A stretch of DNA of 64,000 bases from the NCBI GenBank assembly GCA_003952965.2, contig RXIC02000091.1, forward strand, positions 132,180 to 196,179, given 5' to 3'. The translations under genes and the position numbers were made by a program. The notes below the pieces were generated by a model. It ran no database searches. It was not told the DNA's origin and saw only the letters and a list, made by a program, of their open reading frames with translations. Of the stretch, positions 37,033 to 47,661 are shown one piece after another; position 1 is the first letter of the stretch, and each line of letters begins with the position of its first letter. This DNA is from Morella rubra (Eukaryota > Streptophyta > Magnoliopsida > Fagales > Myricaceae).

Positions 37033-40000
37033 ACTAAATTGTTGGATCGCTTGCAGTAACCCGCTAATTCCTATACTTAATTAGACAAGACCAATATTGT
37101 ACCTGGGACTGGAAGGTTGCTAATAATCTGAAAACCCATAAATTTATTTGGTATTTTACTGAAGCCCTCGTGTTTAGAAAAAATATTAAAATAAATATAC
37201 ACCCACTAATTATTAATTTCAGATATTTTACACCTTATATAAAATTTTTAAAAATAATATTTTAGCACGTGAAATAATAATTGTCTCTGTAATTGTAATT
37301 TAAGAGGCTTAAAAAGTTAATATTTGTTAAAATTGACAAACAAACAAAAAAAAAATTCAAGAGTACAAAATGTCTTAAATGAATAATTAGACCAGCTATG
37401 TGATAAAAATAATAAATTGGATGCAAACTATTGCTGGGAAGTGCATGGTTGGTTAAGTAATTTAGTTGAGATTTGAAATGATTAAGGTGACGTTTGTTTC
37501 CTTAATATTTCAGAGCATAAAAATTTTCAACAAAATAAATACATTCTAAAATTTTTAACTCTCAATATATACACTTTATTTTTTATTTTATAAATTTTAA
37601 TAAAGTAAAAATTTTAAAAATATTACTCAAATTTTTTACAAACAAACACTTCCTGAGTCAGAAGTTAAGAAGTAGAGCAGACCTTTTTCAGTCTCGTATA
37701 CGGCCTCCTTCCTCGGCTGTTCTTTTTAGTTGTATTGAATGGGACAATGGATTCGAAAGGTCGTGTATGGATCTTTCCAGTTTCCACCGGTACACTCTGG
37801 ACTCTGGCTAGGCTGTGGTTGATGAGGACTTAAAAATCATAAATAAAAATGTACGGAGCCATTGCTGAGGTCTTTGTCCAGCTAGAAATCTCGGGCATCG
37901 GGGTTCTTGCCATTTCGTGGTCCTCCGTTCATGGTCCTTCTGATCAATGAAAGGGAAACCTGCGTGTTGTGTCAGAGGAGGCAATAACGCTGCTGTCACA
38001 GTGCCGGCCGTGAGCCGTCCCTACCCTCTTTCCTACTCTGCATTAATGGCTTCACTGCTTTTATGTTTTGGTTGAAATCGCGCTGTGCTTAGCTGGATGA
38101 AAAATGATAATAATAATTTACAATAATTTTTTTTACAGATAGAAATACATTTTTATAAATTTTAATATTTTTTTATAGACTCTGAAGACTTTTTCATTAA
38201 TTTTAAGAGAATTTATCCTATTTTCAAAAAAAAATTATCAGAGATTTTTTTTTATCTATCCAAATACAGCCTTGATTACTCGGAAGAAATCTGCAGTGTG
38301 CTTTCTCAGCTCCTAGTTTCTTTTTCCTTTTAGCTTTTTCAATTGTTTCACATGAGAAAATAGCAAATATTCAAAGGATTGACTAATGTGTGCGTATAAA
38401 TTTACTTTTTTTTTTGTCTCATGCACCTTGAATTCTGCATCTTAAATTATTACATTTAAGATATTATGTCTACAAATTATTCATCATTAACACAATATAT
38501 AATCAGTTTTTTTTTTCGTCAAATTAGATAGCAGTTGACTTCTTTTCAATACAAAATCATGCTCTTAAATGTATTTGTGTGACTGCAATTTTTTAAGGGT
38601 ATAATCGATATTGTGTATTAAAAAGTTAGTAAATAGTTTACAAGCCTCGGTTAAATGTCGTGCAGCTATATAGACCAGTTTTCAAAATCACTGAGCGTGG
38701 AGTACAAGCACTTTGGAATTCAGGTGCAGTGTCAGGTAACAACCTATGCTGTCTCTTTAATGCTCTTGATTGAGCAAAATTTTTAATAATTTTGATTTTA
38801 TAGGAAAAAAAAATAGATAAGAATAATAGACATTTTCATTGGTACAACTCACTTGTATATATACATATATGATATCTATAAAAACAGAATTACATGGATT
38901 AAATTTACTTTTTATCCTTAAATTTTGGGATTATTCGTACTTTGCTTTGTACTCTAAATTATTAATTTTGAGACATTTCACTCATAAATTACGGATTATT
39001 ATCACATTACATTCTAGATATTTGATTTTCTTTAAATTGAATCAAGAAATAAAATAAATAAATCACATGTTCATATTTTGTCTTATTTTTATAGTCTATT
39101 AGTTTAATTTTATCCTTGTTTAAAAAATATAAATACAATAAAAAAAGAATTGAGAATTCAATAAAAAAATAAATCATAAGTTTGTATATTTAGGTGAAAC
39201 GTGTCCAAGTCAGTAGTTTAAATTGAATGCTCTGTTTAATTTAAAGTAAAATATATTTACAGTAAAATGTGTTAAAGTCAGTAATTTATGGTACAAAGTG
39301 TGAATGACCCCTATATATAATTCAAGTGTGAAAAGTTTATTTAATCCTAATTACAATACTTAGGTAATATGTCATGTTCATATTTTTCTCTCCATCTTTT
39401 AAGTCAGTATACAACAAAGAACTTTTGGTTTATCGTTTGTACCACATTACAGCTCGTTCGTATTATTTCTCCATAGAATATTTTGTTCTTTTTTTTTCAC
39501 CAAATTTGTTTGTTTATTAATACGATATTATTAGTCATTCGCTATTTTATTTATTTTTATTTTCGAAAAACGAAAAAAGAGACGTAAGACAGCTGAAAGC
39601 TGGGGACTCTGAAGATCACTAAATTAGATAATTGATAAAATGGTCAAATAGATCTTGGCTGAGAAATATCAAATACAATGGCATCTCGTCAAGAAAAATA
39701 AAACTATTATTCCCGGAATATACAACAAATTAAAAATACTTGGACACATATCGTAACGCCGAAAACTAAAATCAAAGTTCCGTACCTGCAAGGGTAAAAG
39801 TTGTTGTCTGGATCCTAAAACCAAGAGTACTAACTGTACTATAGCTCTAGCACTTGTCGGATATATTCGAGCTGGATGATAATTTTATTGAATTTGATAG
39901 TCATGCATGCATGCGCTCAGGTACCATTGTATGTTGCAACGAAAATGGCATCGGAAGTAGCGGCAATCGAGGGATCCTCCTTATTTACACCGTTGCCGGA

Positions 40001-40166
40001 CGATTATGCACGAGCTGCAGTCCGCCAAATTGGCTACGAAGCACGGTGCATGCCCTACTGGGCTCACTCCCTACAGTGGTGCTTTGCTCGCCTGCTCCCG
40101 GAGGCTGTTCTAGATGCTTGGCGTCTGTCTATTGGTATTCGGCGCAGAGACAAAACCATTGCATGA
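36286..40166 (+). CDS. Very-long-chain 3-oxoacyl-CoA reductase-like SDR, tandem copy 1
   Basis: Three exons (36286-36923, 38666-38735, 39921-40166) join in frame to 317 aa. An N-terminal hydrophobic anchor (about 14-40) is followed by [25 protein letters not shown] with the NADPH-binding TGxxxGIG at 59-66, then NNVG where NNAG is canonical, a GSG serine, and the catalytic Tyr208-x3-Lys212 (YAATK). The splice sites and phases (2, then 0) match the other two copies. KCR performs the second step of fatty-acid elongation at the ER, reducing 3-ketoacyl-CoA with NADPH. The C-terminus ends RRRDKTIA and lacks the di-lysine ER-retrieval tail of copy 3. Its introns (1742 and 1185 bp) are far larger than is usual in this family and one holds a transposon. 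All catalytic residues are intact, so it is not an obvious pseudogene. Confidence 0.88.
36979..37030. repeat. (CT)n(AT)n compound microsatellite in KCR copy 1 intron 1
   Basis: A CT tract interrupted once by TTT runs into about nine AT units. Confidence 0.9.
38896..39347. mobile_element. Long-inverted-repeat MITE in KCR copy 1 intron 2, about 452 bp
   Basis: The left end ggattaaatttacttttta and right end aaaagtttatttaatcc are inverted copies. Arms contain degenerate subrepeats such as tactttgctttgtactc and gtacaaagtgtgaatg. Flanking 9-mers gaattacat and taattacaa agree at seven positions, fitting a Mutator-like 9-bp target duplication. Its architecture resembles the element at 23272-23663, so they may be related families. 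No coding capacity. Confidence 0.6.
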
Positions 40167-42419
40167 AGTTATATATTGTTAGGGAATAATCTTAGTTGGC
40201 ATTACTTGGTATGTAATTAAGTTTAATTCCTGAGAAATCAAGATGTAATGAAGCTTCTATGAAGAATAGAAGACAACAGTAGAAATACACTTATGGACAT
40301 ATTTTTCTGGGTGTCAAGTTTGATCGAAGTAAGATCAAAATCAGTTAACGCGAGAAGTTGATGCTACTTTTTTCCTAAAGAAATTCAAATCAGCTGGAAG
40401 TCAGATACAAGTTTGACAGAATCGTGACTTAAAGAACTATTGTAATAGATTTTAGTTAGACCATTTTAACTAATTAAAGGACGCCAAGAAAACCCAGAAG
40501 GTTTAGAAACTTCCACTTTTATCCGTGTCTAACCTTTAGCATATAACTCCAATATTTTCTCCTTATTCATTAACTTAGAAAAATTGAGATATTGAGCCTT
40601 CATTGAAAAATCCTCTCTAGAGTATCTGTTATTTTTCTGAGCCATTTGTGTGTGAACTAAGCATGATACCTTGAGTTCTATCCCCTCTCTTTATGTTCTT
40701 AGTTTCAGATTAGACTACCATAGTTTTTCCCAAAAAGAAATTCAAGATCTTCGGAGTTGCTAAAAATCTTGGAGGTTGCGAGTGCCATGTTCATGAAGTT
40801 GTTGTTGCTGTGAGTTCACATAGAGGACGGCAAGGTATGGACAATGAGGTAAAGATTCCTGACTTTTTGAATGGATGAGAGGTTCTCAATCCCTACTAAG
40901 GTGCAGATCTGAATGTTGTATTTCGAGTAAGAAATCAAAAGTGTTAGATTAGGAATTTGGAATTCTTGAGTCTATAGATCACCTTAGAGTTTGAAAAGCT
41001 AGTGAAATCTTTTCCTGGCCAACGGGTCCGTAGAATTTTTGTCTTTTAAAATTTGTTTCCAAGAGATTTTCTCTTTGCAACCAAAAATTAGTGTCTTTAC
41101 GTAGTGATTGATTAGTTTACTTTGTTCTTGATTAATTGTTAATAATCTTAGAGCAGCAGCTGAGAATTGTTAAGTGTTATTGGCTATAAAGAATCTTAGA
41201 TATAAGTTCTGATTTACATGATTTATATACCGCATTGATAAACTGTGTTGTAGTAATTTTCATATTGAAATTACTGATCTGTTATTGTGAAGCTTGTGTA
41301 GAAATTTTAGTAAAGTTTAAAAAGTAACAAGAAAAGTTATAGAATCTATTCACTCCCTCTAGGTTCGGCTAGTGTTAGTTTTGAGTCTTAAATCATTTTG
41401 TTCATATATGCATATTTGTAACCACCAAAATGCGGATACTGAATTGTTTTTATTTAGCTTGCAACTTGCTAGTTAAGTAGTTATCATTTTCTATAAAAAT
41501 AAAATAGCTTGCAACTAATTGGAATGCTCTTTAGTTTAATTTGCTACTTAAACTAACATGCCCAAAACATCCTGGGCTTAAAAAATAGCACAGAATATTT
41601 TGGGCCCAAAATAAAATGTTCAAAAAAGCCCATTAAAACTCGAAACCCAACCACGAGTCGACCATGACCTGTCTGGTCGGCTCGAGTTTAGGGGCAGTCG
41701 GGGTGGAGTCGCAAACCCCTTGCCCTGACTGCTTTGGGTTCAAGGTTGGTGTGGTGGGACCCGACCCTGACCCTGACCCGGTTTGACCAGCCCTACTGTG
41801 AACTTGGGTGACGATTACATCTAAAGGTCCAGCCTGAGTCGAATCGAGGATGGGATGTGGGCTGAACTTGAATGTTGTTCGGGCGGGTTTGAGTCTATGA
41901 TCTCTATTTTTGCGTGGGTGGGACTAAATTTGAGCTAGACGATGGTGAAACAAGTCAACTTGAACTCGCAGTCGGATTGTATGAAAAGGCACATTAGTGC
42001 ATAGGGCTTAACAATGCTGTGGGCCTATGGGTTGACCACAATATGTGAAGGCCCATGAAGACGTGTAGAAGGATGAATAGATATTCCAAAACAGTTTAAT
42101 AGCATTAATTCACTTTAGGGAGTTCCATTGAATGGGGCGCCGTTCCTCCCCATCCCCATCAACGTATCCATTTATACTCTGTGAACAAGAATAAAGGACA
42201 GCAGTCACTTATAAAGGAGATTTGGGACACGTTGGTTTTAAGAAAATTTTAAAGTTTATTAGAAAAGTGTGAATATTTAAATGATTTTAGAGTTGTACTG
42301 GTGTTTGTGTAGAAGTTGTTGATTTTTATTAATAAATGTGAGAAAAGAAGTGATATTTTTTAAATTGTTATCTGTAGATTACCTTTATTGGGATGTGTGT
42401 AAGAGAAAATATAAAATAA

Positions 42420-42720
42420 TATTTATATTGATGTTTATTTATAATATTTATTATAATTCTGAAAATGTTCCATTTTTTTATTCCGAAAATGATATTTATA
42501 TTGATGTTTTTATTTTTTATTTTTTATTTTTTTTTATTATGATACAAATGTTGATATTTATTATAATTCCGAAAATCTCTTTTATTATTTTTTATAATTT
42601 CGAAAATTTCTTTTATTATTTTCTATTTTTTATTGTGATACAAATGTTGATATTTATTATAATATTTATTATAATTTCAGAAATCCCTTTTATTTTCTAT
42701 TTTCTTTGTGATACAAATAT
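42420..42720. repeat. AT-rich degenerate minisatellite
   Basis: Modules of the form gatacaaatgttgatattta, ttataattccgaaaat and ctcttttattattttttat recur two to four times with small changes. The apparent 128-residue open frame over it is only repeat translated as Ile/Phe/Tyr. Confidence 0.7.
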
Positions 42721-42828
42721 ATGAAAGACATGGAGGCGTTACCAAAAAAACATATGAGAAAGTGGCACTGCACATCGATTTGATGACTTGACATTAATGC
42801 TCAAATGCTTGAAAGAATTGAAGCTAAA

Positions 42829-42892
42829 TTCTTCACGCAGATTCTAACAACCAATGCAAATTCTTCATGCAAATTCTAACAACCAATGCAAA
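42829..42892. repeat. 32-bp tandem repeat, two copies
   Basis: The unit ttcttca[c/t]gca[g/a] followed by attctaacaaccaatgcaaa occurs twice back to back with two differences. Confidence 0.85.
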
Positions 42893-43985
42893 CCTTTTCC
42901 TTTAATTGGAGAACAAAAAGCAAAGAATCAGCACATTAACAAAACAACCAAGTTGGTGCCGCATTGCTTGGACCATGACCAGTCACCCTTCAATATAAGG
43001 CACCATGTAGATAAAGTGCAGGAACTCATGCTCTAGAATGTTCCTACTTGCATGTGATATTCTATACGCTTTTAAAACTGAATCTAAAAACTGTCTGCAT
43101 GAATAAATGAGAAAAAACAAAATGCCACACAGAGAAAGATTGTTTCAGTTAAGGCTCTTCTGTCATGTTGCACAAAATAGAGCTCTAGTTTGAGGCAATT
43201 ACTTTAATTGCCGCTTAGGATATTGATAACTTGAAACAGTCCTCCAGCTTTTACCTTGAATTAGACCTAGGACAATGCATAGTCAGTAGTAACAACACAT
43301 TGCAGCGAGCAATACAATACATTAAGGAAAGCAGTTGTTAATCAAGCATACTGGCAATCATCCTACATTGCCTGTTTTGCTAAAAAGACTGGTTTGGGCC
43401 AATTGCCGGTAGCATTATTGATACCATGAAGTAGATGAAGATTAGCATGTCTATCAAACAACTTTCAAATTGTAGATATTTGGCAATTAGAGAGTTTCAA
43501 CTCTTTCTCTATGTTGGTTTCAGTCTACATATTTGAAACTTGGCAATTACAGAGTTAAAGTTGGACAAAATCAACCATAACAGATAGCCGAAATGGAGTG
43601 GAAACTTCAAAAATATAAAACCTTTGACAACTGCATCACTTGATACGTGTAAAAAACAGTTGAACTAAATTTTAGTGGAGTTCATTTCTAGCATTGAAAG
43701 ATTTACTATTCTATTAATTACACCCGGAATTGTACTCTAAAATGAACATTACTTAACTGTGGAGCTATGGGTGGGGCTTCTAAAGGTACCTGTTTTTCAC
43801 TTCTTAACAGCAAATTACTTTTAGGTAGCAAACCGAAGCATTTGCATATTGGATCTCTATGATCATTGGTATTGTGTAAATAACTTACCCTTGGCTGATG
43901 GGTGCCTTAACTAATGTAAGGTAGTCGAGCTAGACATGACCTTTCTTTTTATTGTCAACCTATGTTTTCTATTCCCAGAGAAGTC

Positions 43986-44799
43986 TCAGATGGGAACCGG
44001 GTTGAGAATCCAGTGCAAATCAACCCTGGTATATGCAAAAATCTCTTTAGTAGGGACAGAATGGAATGGGGTGAAGGGATTACTCGCAACCTGTTTATAT
44101 AGGTGTACTTTCACATCACCTAGCGATCTAATAGAAGTGCATGCCTTATTACTCTAATCATGACTGAGAGTGAGAGTTGCAGACTTATTAAATTCTAATA
44201 TTGAATATATATAATTTTTATGCTAATACTTATTAAATTCTTAAAAATTGCTTCTCAGATTCGTTTTTGTTGGAACTACAAATATCTTCAAATAATTAAC
44301 AAACACATGATCAATCATATAAGCAACCTGTTTATACAGATTCGTTTTTTTTTTTTTTTTTTTCTGAATTTATAGAGCAGAGATTGCAGATACTATCTCC
44401 ATATATTTTTGTATTAGCTAAACAAACACATGATCAATCATATAAGCAACAGTCTAATTGAAGCAACTCTGTTACTGAAACACTTGAGAGAAAAAGAAGC
44501 AGATTGACCGTCATTTTCAGAATCAATGGGCGTTCACTCAAGTCCAATCGCATAGAGAGACGAGAGAGAGAGAAAGTTGCAGACTTTTGAGATCTGAGAA
44601 TCGATCTCCAATCGGGAAATCAGAGGTGTTCAAGAGAAAAACAACTCACTTGGCTACGATCACAACGGTGTGTAAGAGGCGCCGTGACTGAGTTGTTGAA
44701 GCTGGAGCTCCTGGAACGCTTAGGGCTCTCTGTCTTGCGTTTCGAGCTGTACATCCTCCTCTGTGGTTTTGCAGCTTCAACATTCCCTTCGTCGGCCAT
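43986..44799 (-). CDS. Small unrecognised two-exon gene (about 84 aa)
   Basis: Exon 1, complement(44650-44799), starts at an ATG and encodes 50 residues: MADEGNVEAAKPQRRMYSSK followed by a Lys/Arg/Ser-rich stretch with SPKRSRSSS. It ends at a perfect GTGAGT donor in phase 0. Exon 2, complement(43986-44090), follows an acceptor (ataaacag) in phase 0 and adds 34 residues to a stop. A second acceptor with the same 13-base context lies at 44328 and opens another in-frame tail of about 28 residues. The basic Ser/Arg cluster could be a nuclear localisation signal (inference). I do not recognise the family. GC-rich composition of exon 1 against AT-rich surroundings supports it being real. Confidence 0.42.
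44298..44450. repeat. 30-bp direct repeat, two copies 123 bp apart
   Basis: aacaaacacatgatcaatca plus ten further identical bases occurs at 44298-44327 and 44421-44450. The copies lie within the intron of the small minus-strand gene, separated by a long poly-T tract, and copy one is adjacent to the alternative acceptor. Confidence 0.85.
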
Positions 44800-45256
44800 A
44801 GCTCGTACGGTTGCCAGAGATGCCTTCTTTCACGTCAACAGGGGATGAGAGAAAATCGAAAAAAAGACGGAAGTCAGCTTTCGTCAGGTGAAATGGCCAT
44901 ATTCACCCTCAACTAACTCAACGCAGAAGAAATTAGTTTTACGTCCATTCACAAAAGTCCTTCGAATTTAATTCACTGTCGGTGTGGGCCACATGTTTTA
45001 CACAAATCCATTTTACCCTTTTCCTTTTATGTCCTCAACGTAGTAAAGTAGGATACTTCGGTAATTTTCCGTCAGTTGGACCAGGGTAAATTTGGAAAAA
45101 AATTAGCTGCATCCTCCATTTCAGAATGTTCGGTTTGAGCAGGCAGAAACTTGAATGCGCATTTTCAAAAATTCAGCGAAACGAACGTGCCTTGGTTATT
45201 CACTCCCTCGCGCCGTAGGGAAACAGTCATCATTTTGCATTTAGCTTCTATTGGCA
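44800..45256. promoter_or_regulatory. Shared 457-bp interval between divergent small gene and KCR copy 2
   Basis: The ATG of the minus-strand gene (44799) and the ATG of KCR copy 2 (45257) face away from each other across this interval, which must hold both 5' UTRs and both core promoters. No clear TATA box was seen on either side. Confidence 0.4.
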
Positions 45257-47661
45257 ATGAAGCTGCAAGATTTTATCCTGATAGCGTTAAGTTCTGTAGG
45301 CTTAATCTCTGTTGCTAAAGCCTTGATCAAGTTTTTCAGATGGGTGTGGGTAATGTTCTTCAGGCCTCCAAAGAATCTGAAGGAGTATGGCTCTTGGGCT
45401 GTGATAACTGGGTCCACCGATGGAATCGGCAAAGCCCTTGCATTCGAGTTGGCGATGAAAGGTATTAATTTGGTCCTTGTGGGTCGCAGCCCTTCGAAGC
45501 TTGAAGCTACATCGAATGAGATACGGGAAAAATACGGCGAAAATGTAGGCATAAAAATGATTGTTACGGACTTCGTCAAATTCAGCGGGGAGGAGATATC
45601 TAAGACGATAGAGGAAGGAATTACGGGCTTAGATGTGGGCATTTTGATCAACAACGCGGGGATGGCATACTCAGGTTCAATGTTTTTTCATGAGGTTGAC
45701 TTAGATCTGATGGAGAGCCTTGTGAAGGTGAACATGGATGCAGCAACTTGGGTCACTAGAGGTGTGCTTCCGTGCATGTTAAAGAAGAAGAGAGGAGCAA
45801 TTGTCAACATCGGTTCGGGTTCCTCCATGGCCGTCTCCTCTTTCCCTTTGTCCACCGTTTATGCTGCAAGTAAAGCGTAAGTTTTCTTGGCTTTGTCTCT
45901 CATTGTTCTTTTCTGCAGATATATTTCAAACCAAATAATTTTTTGTTTACACCTCCTTTTCCGTCGGCAACAAGAACGAACTAGGAAAGTGTGTAAGAGA
46001 GTGAGGCAGTGAGCAGTATGTTTTAATGTTCATTCATTCTTATTTTCCTGGGCATCTGCGCATCCCTTCATTCTTCAAATGCTCGAGTCTTTCTAACTGA
46101 TATAAGGAATTGATATGATGGGCGGCACGAATCTTAAGGCTTTCTTTTGCAGGTGGTTTCGAGCAGACCTATCGAACTTTAAAATCGTTTGCGTTAAGTC
46201 CAAAGCTTGGGGAATATAAGCCACCTCGTTCTCTTTGGATTTGCAGTTGTTAAAACTTTGTTGGCTGAAACAGGTTTAAATCAAAGTTTGATTTCCATCC
46301 CTGAAATTCAAATTTTCTATTTCCGAACAATTCAGCAAAGGAATAACGTCGTACTAATTATGTCCATCTTTCATGACTTCAACTACGTACGAGACTGATA
46401 CGATTGGTCTAACATAAATTACAGGAGGAAAACTGCATTCCAGCCTAATTTGTTTTCTATGACCTCTGTGCCGCTCAGTTAGCCTAGCATTTCAAGATTT
46501 ATATATAACATTTGATGACCTCTTTCACCCTTATTTGCTTTGTTTCCCAGCATAGATAATAGATGTATATGATCTTCACCCCTGTCACAGGTACCTAGCT
46601 ATGTTCTCAAGATGCATCAGTTTGGAATACAAGCAACACGGATTAGACATTCAGTGCCAGGTTCTCGATCTACTCCTTCCCGTCTCTTTGTTTCTATACT
46701 CCATTCTTTTTGAAGGAATGGGGTTTAACAAACAAAAAACACAAATATAAAGTCCCCTAACATTTGTCATGATAAAAAATGAAGGCAAAACTCACGCCTG
46801 TTTGGTCACTTTTTATGTCAGAAATACAGGTATGGTTATAATATGGGTGAGAGAAAGAAGAGATGAAGCAGTGCTTCTCAAAAACACCGTAGGGTTTAGA
46901 GATCTGCCTTTTTTTGTTCATTGATTAGGATTTATGACTAATCGTGATACCCCGAATCCCGCATAGAGTGGGAAAAAAGAATAAATAAGAGATGAGTTAT
47001 ATAAGGGTCAAGTCACACATTGGGACCTTACTAGGTTCAAATGAGTCTTATACTGATTTTGAAAAACTTCAAGAGCAACCTTAATTAGTCTTTTTAAAGT
47101 TAAAATGTAGATGTGTCTAGTGCTCCTTGGGTCATTACACTAGCAAGATGATTTGGATTGGACCATATGGCATCCCATTCCTGGTGGCCCCCGTATGCAT
47201 GTGCCTCCATTAACTCTTCTAATTAGTCGCAATTTATGAGGCTTGTCTAAATAAGACCATTTTCCATTTTTCCTCTCCCTTGTCCTTCAAATTTTATTTT
47301 TTGTCTTTTTAGTTCCCTTTTGTATGTGGATATATATATATATATATATGTAGTTTTGATATTTAGTTTAAGATGTCATGTTCTGAGCATGGTGCAGGCT
47401 CCATTGTTTGTGGCAACAAAGATGCTAAGAGGCTTCAACACTTCTTCTGTCTTCATTCCCTCATCGGAGATGTATAGCAAAGCAAGCATACGATTCATTG
47501 GTTATGAGCCTCTCTGTACTCCATACTGGTTGCATTCAGTGCAGTGGTTTATGGTGCAAAGAGTGCCAGATGCATTAATGGATCGGTACATGCTCCAGTT
47601 TTTTCTTAAAATGCGTGAGAGAAGATTGAAGAAGTCAAAGCTTAGCAATGTGAAGCAGTGA
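45257..47661 (+). CDS. Very-long-chain 3-oxoacyl-CoA reductase-like SDR, tandem copy 2 (divergent)
   Basis: Three exons (45257-45876, 46591-46660, 47398-47661) join in frame to 317 aa with the same intron positions and phases as the other copies. It has an N-terminal hydrophobic anchor (about 6-34), TGSTDGIG at 51-58, canonical NNAG, the GSG serine, and catalytic Tyr202-x3-Lys206 (YAASK). It departs from copy 3 more than copy 1 does by eye: the N-terminus is about six residues shorter, the RNPDKL segment reads RSPSKL, and the tail is longer, basic and ends LKKSKLSNVKQ, without the KKxx-type signal. It should be an ER-membrane NADPH-dependent ketoacyl reductase; whether it still acts on very-long-chain acyl-CoA is open. 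The start was placed at the first in-frame ATG. Confidence 0.87.
47330..47349. repeat. (TA)10 microsatellite in KCR copy 2 intron 2
   Basis: About ten uninterrupted TA units, about 50 bp before the last exon. Confidence 0.9.

Larger units (their letters stand above)
40167..43985. other. Intergenic, 3.8 kb between KCR copy 1 and the small minus-strand gene
   Basis: AT-rich with no convincing coding exon. Recognisable pieces: a degenerate GGGTCGGG/ACCCGACCC-type repeat at about 41570-41960, similar in style to the one in RGS1 intron 6; an AT-rich minisatellite at 42420-42720; and a 32-bp tandem repeat at 42829-42892. Confidence 0.55.

Noticed and set aside
42338..42724. 128-residue open frame rich in Ile, Phe and Tyr
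   Set aside because: It is a translation of an AT-rich minisatellite, with no domain and no codon bias of a gene.
42829..42892. Short tandem repeats that might suggest a CRISPR-like array
   Set aside because: Only two adjacent units with no spacers, in a plant nuclear genome.
43936..44157. 73-residue plus-strand open frame
   Set aside because: It has no motif and lies antisense to the second exon of the small minus-strand gene, which has better splice support.
46154..46398. Possible alternative second exon of KCR copy 2 after a ttttgcag acceptor
   Set aside because: The encoded peptide does not match the family, whereas the exon at 46591-46660 matches the other two copies in length, phase and sequence.
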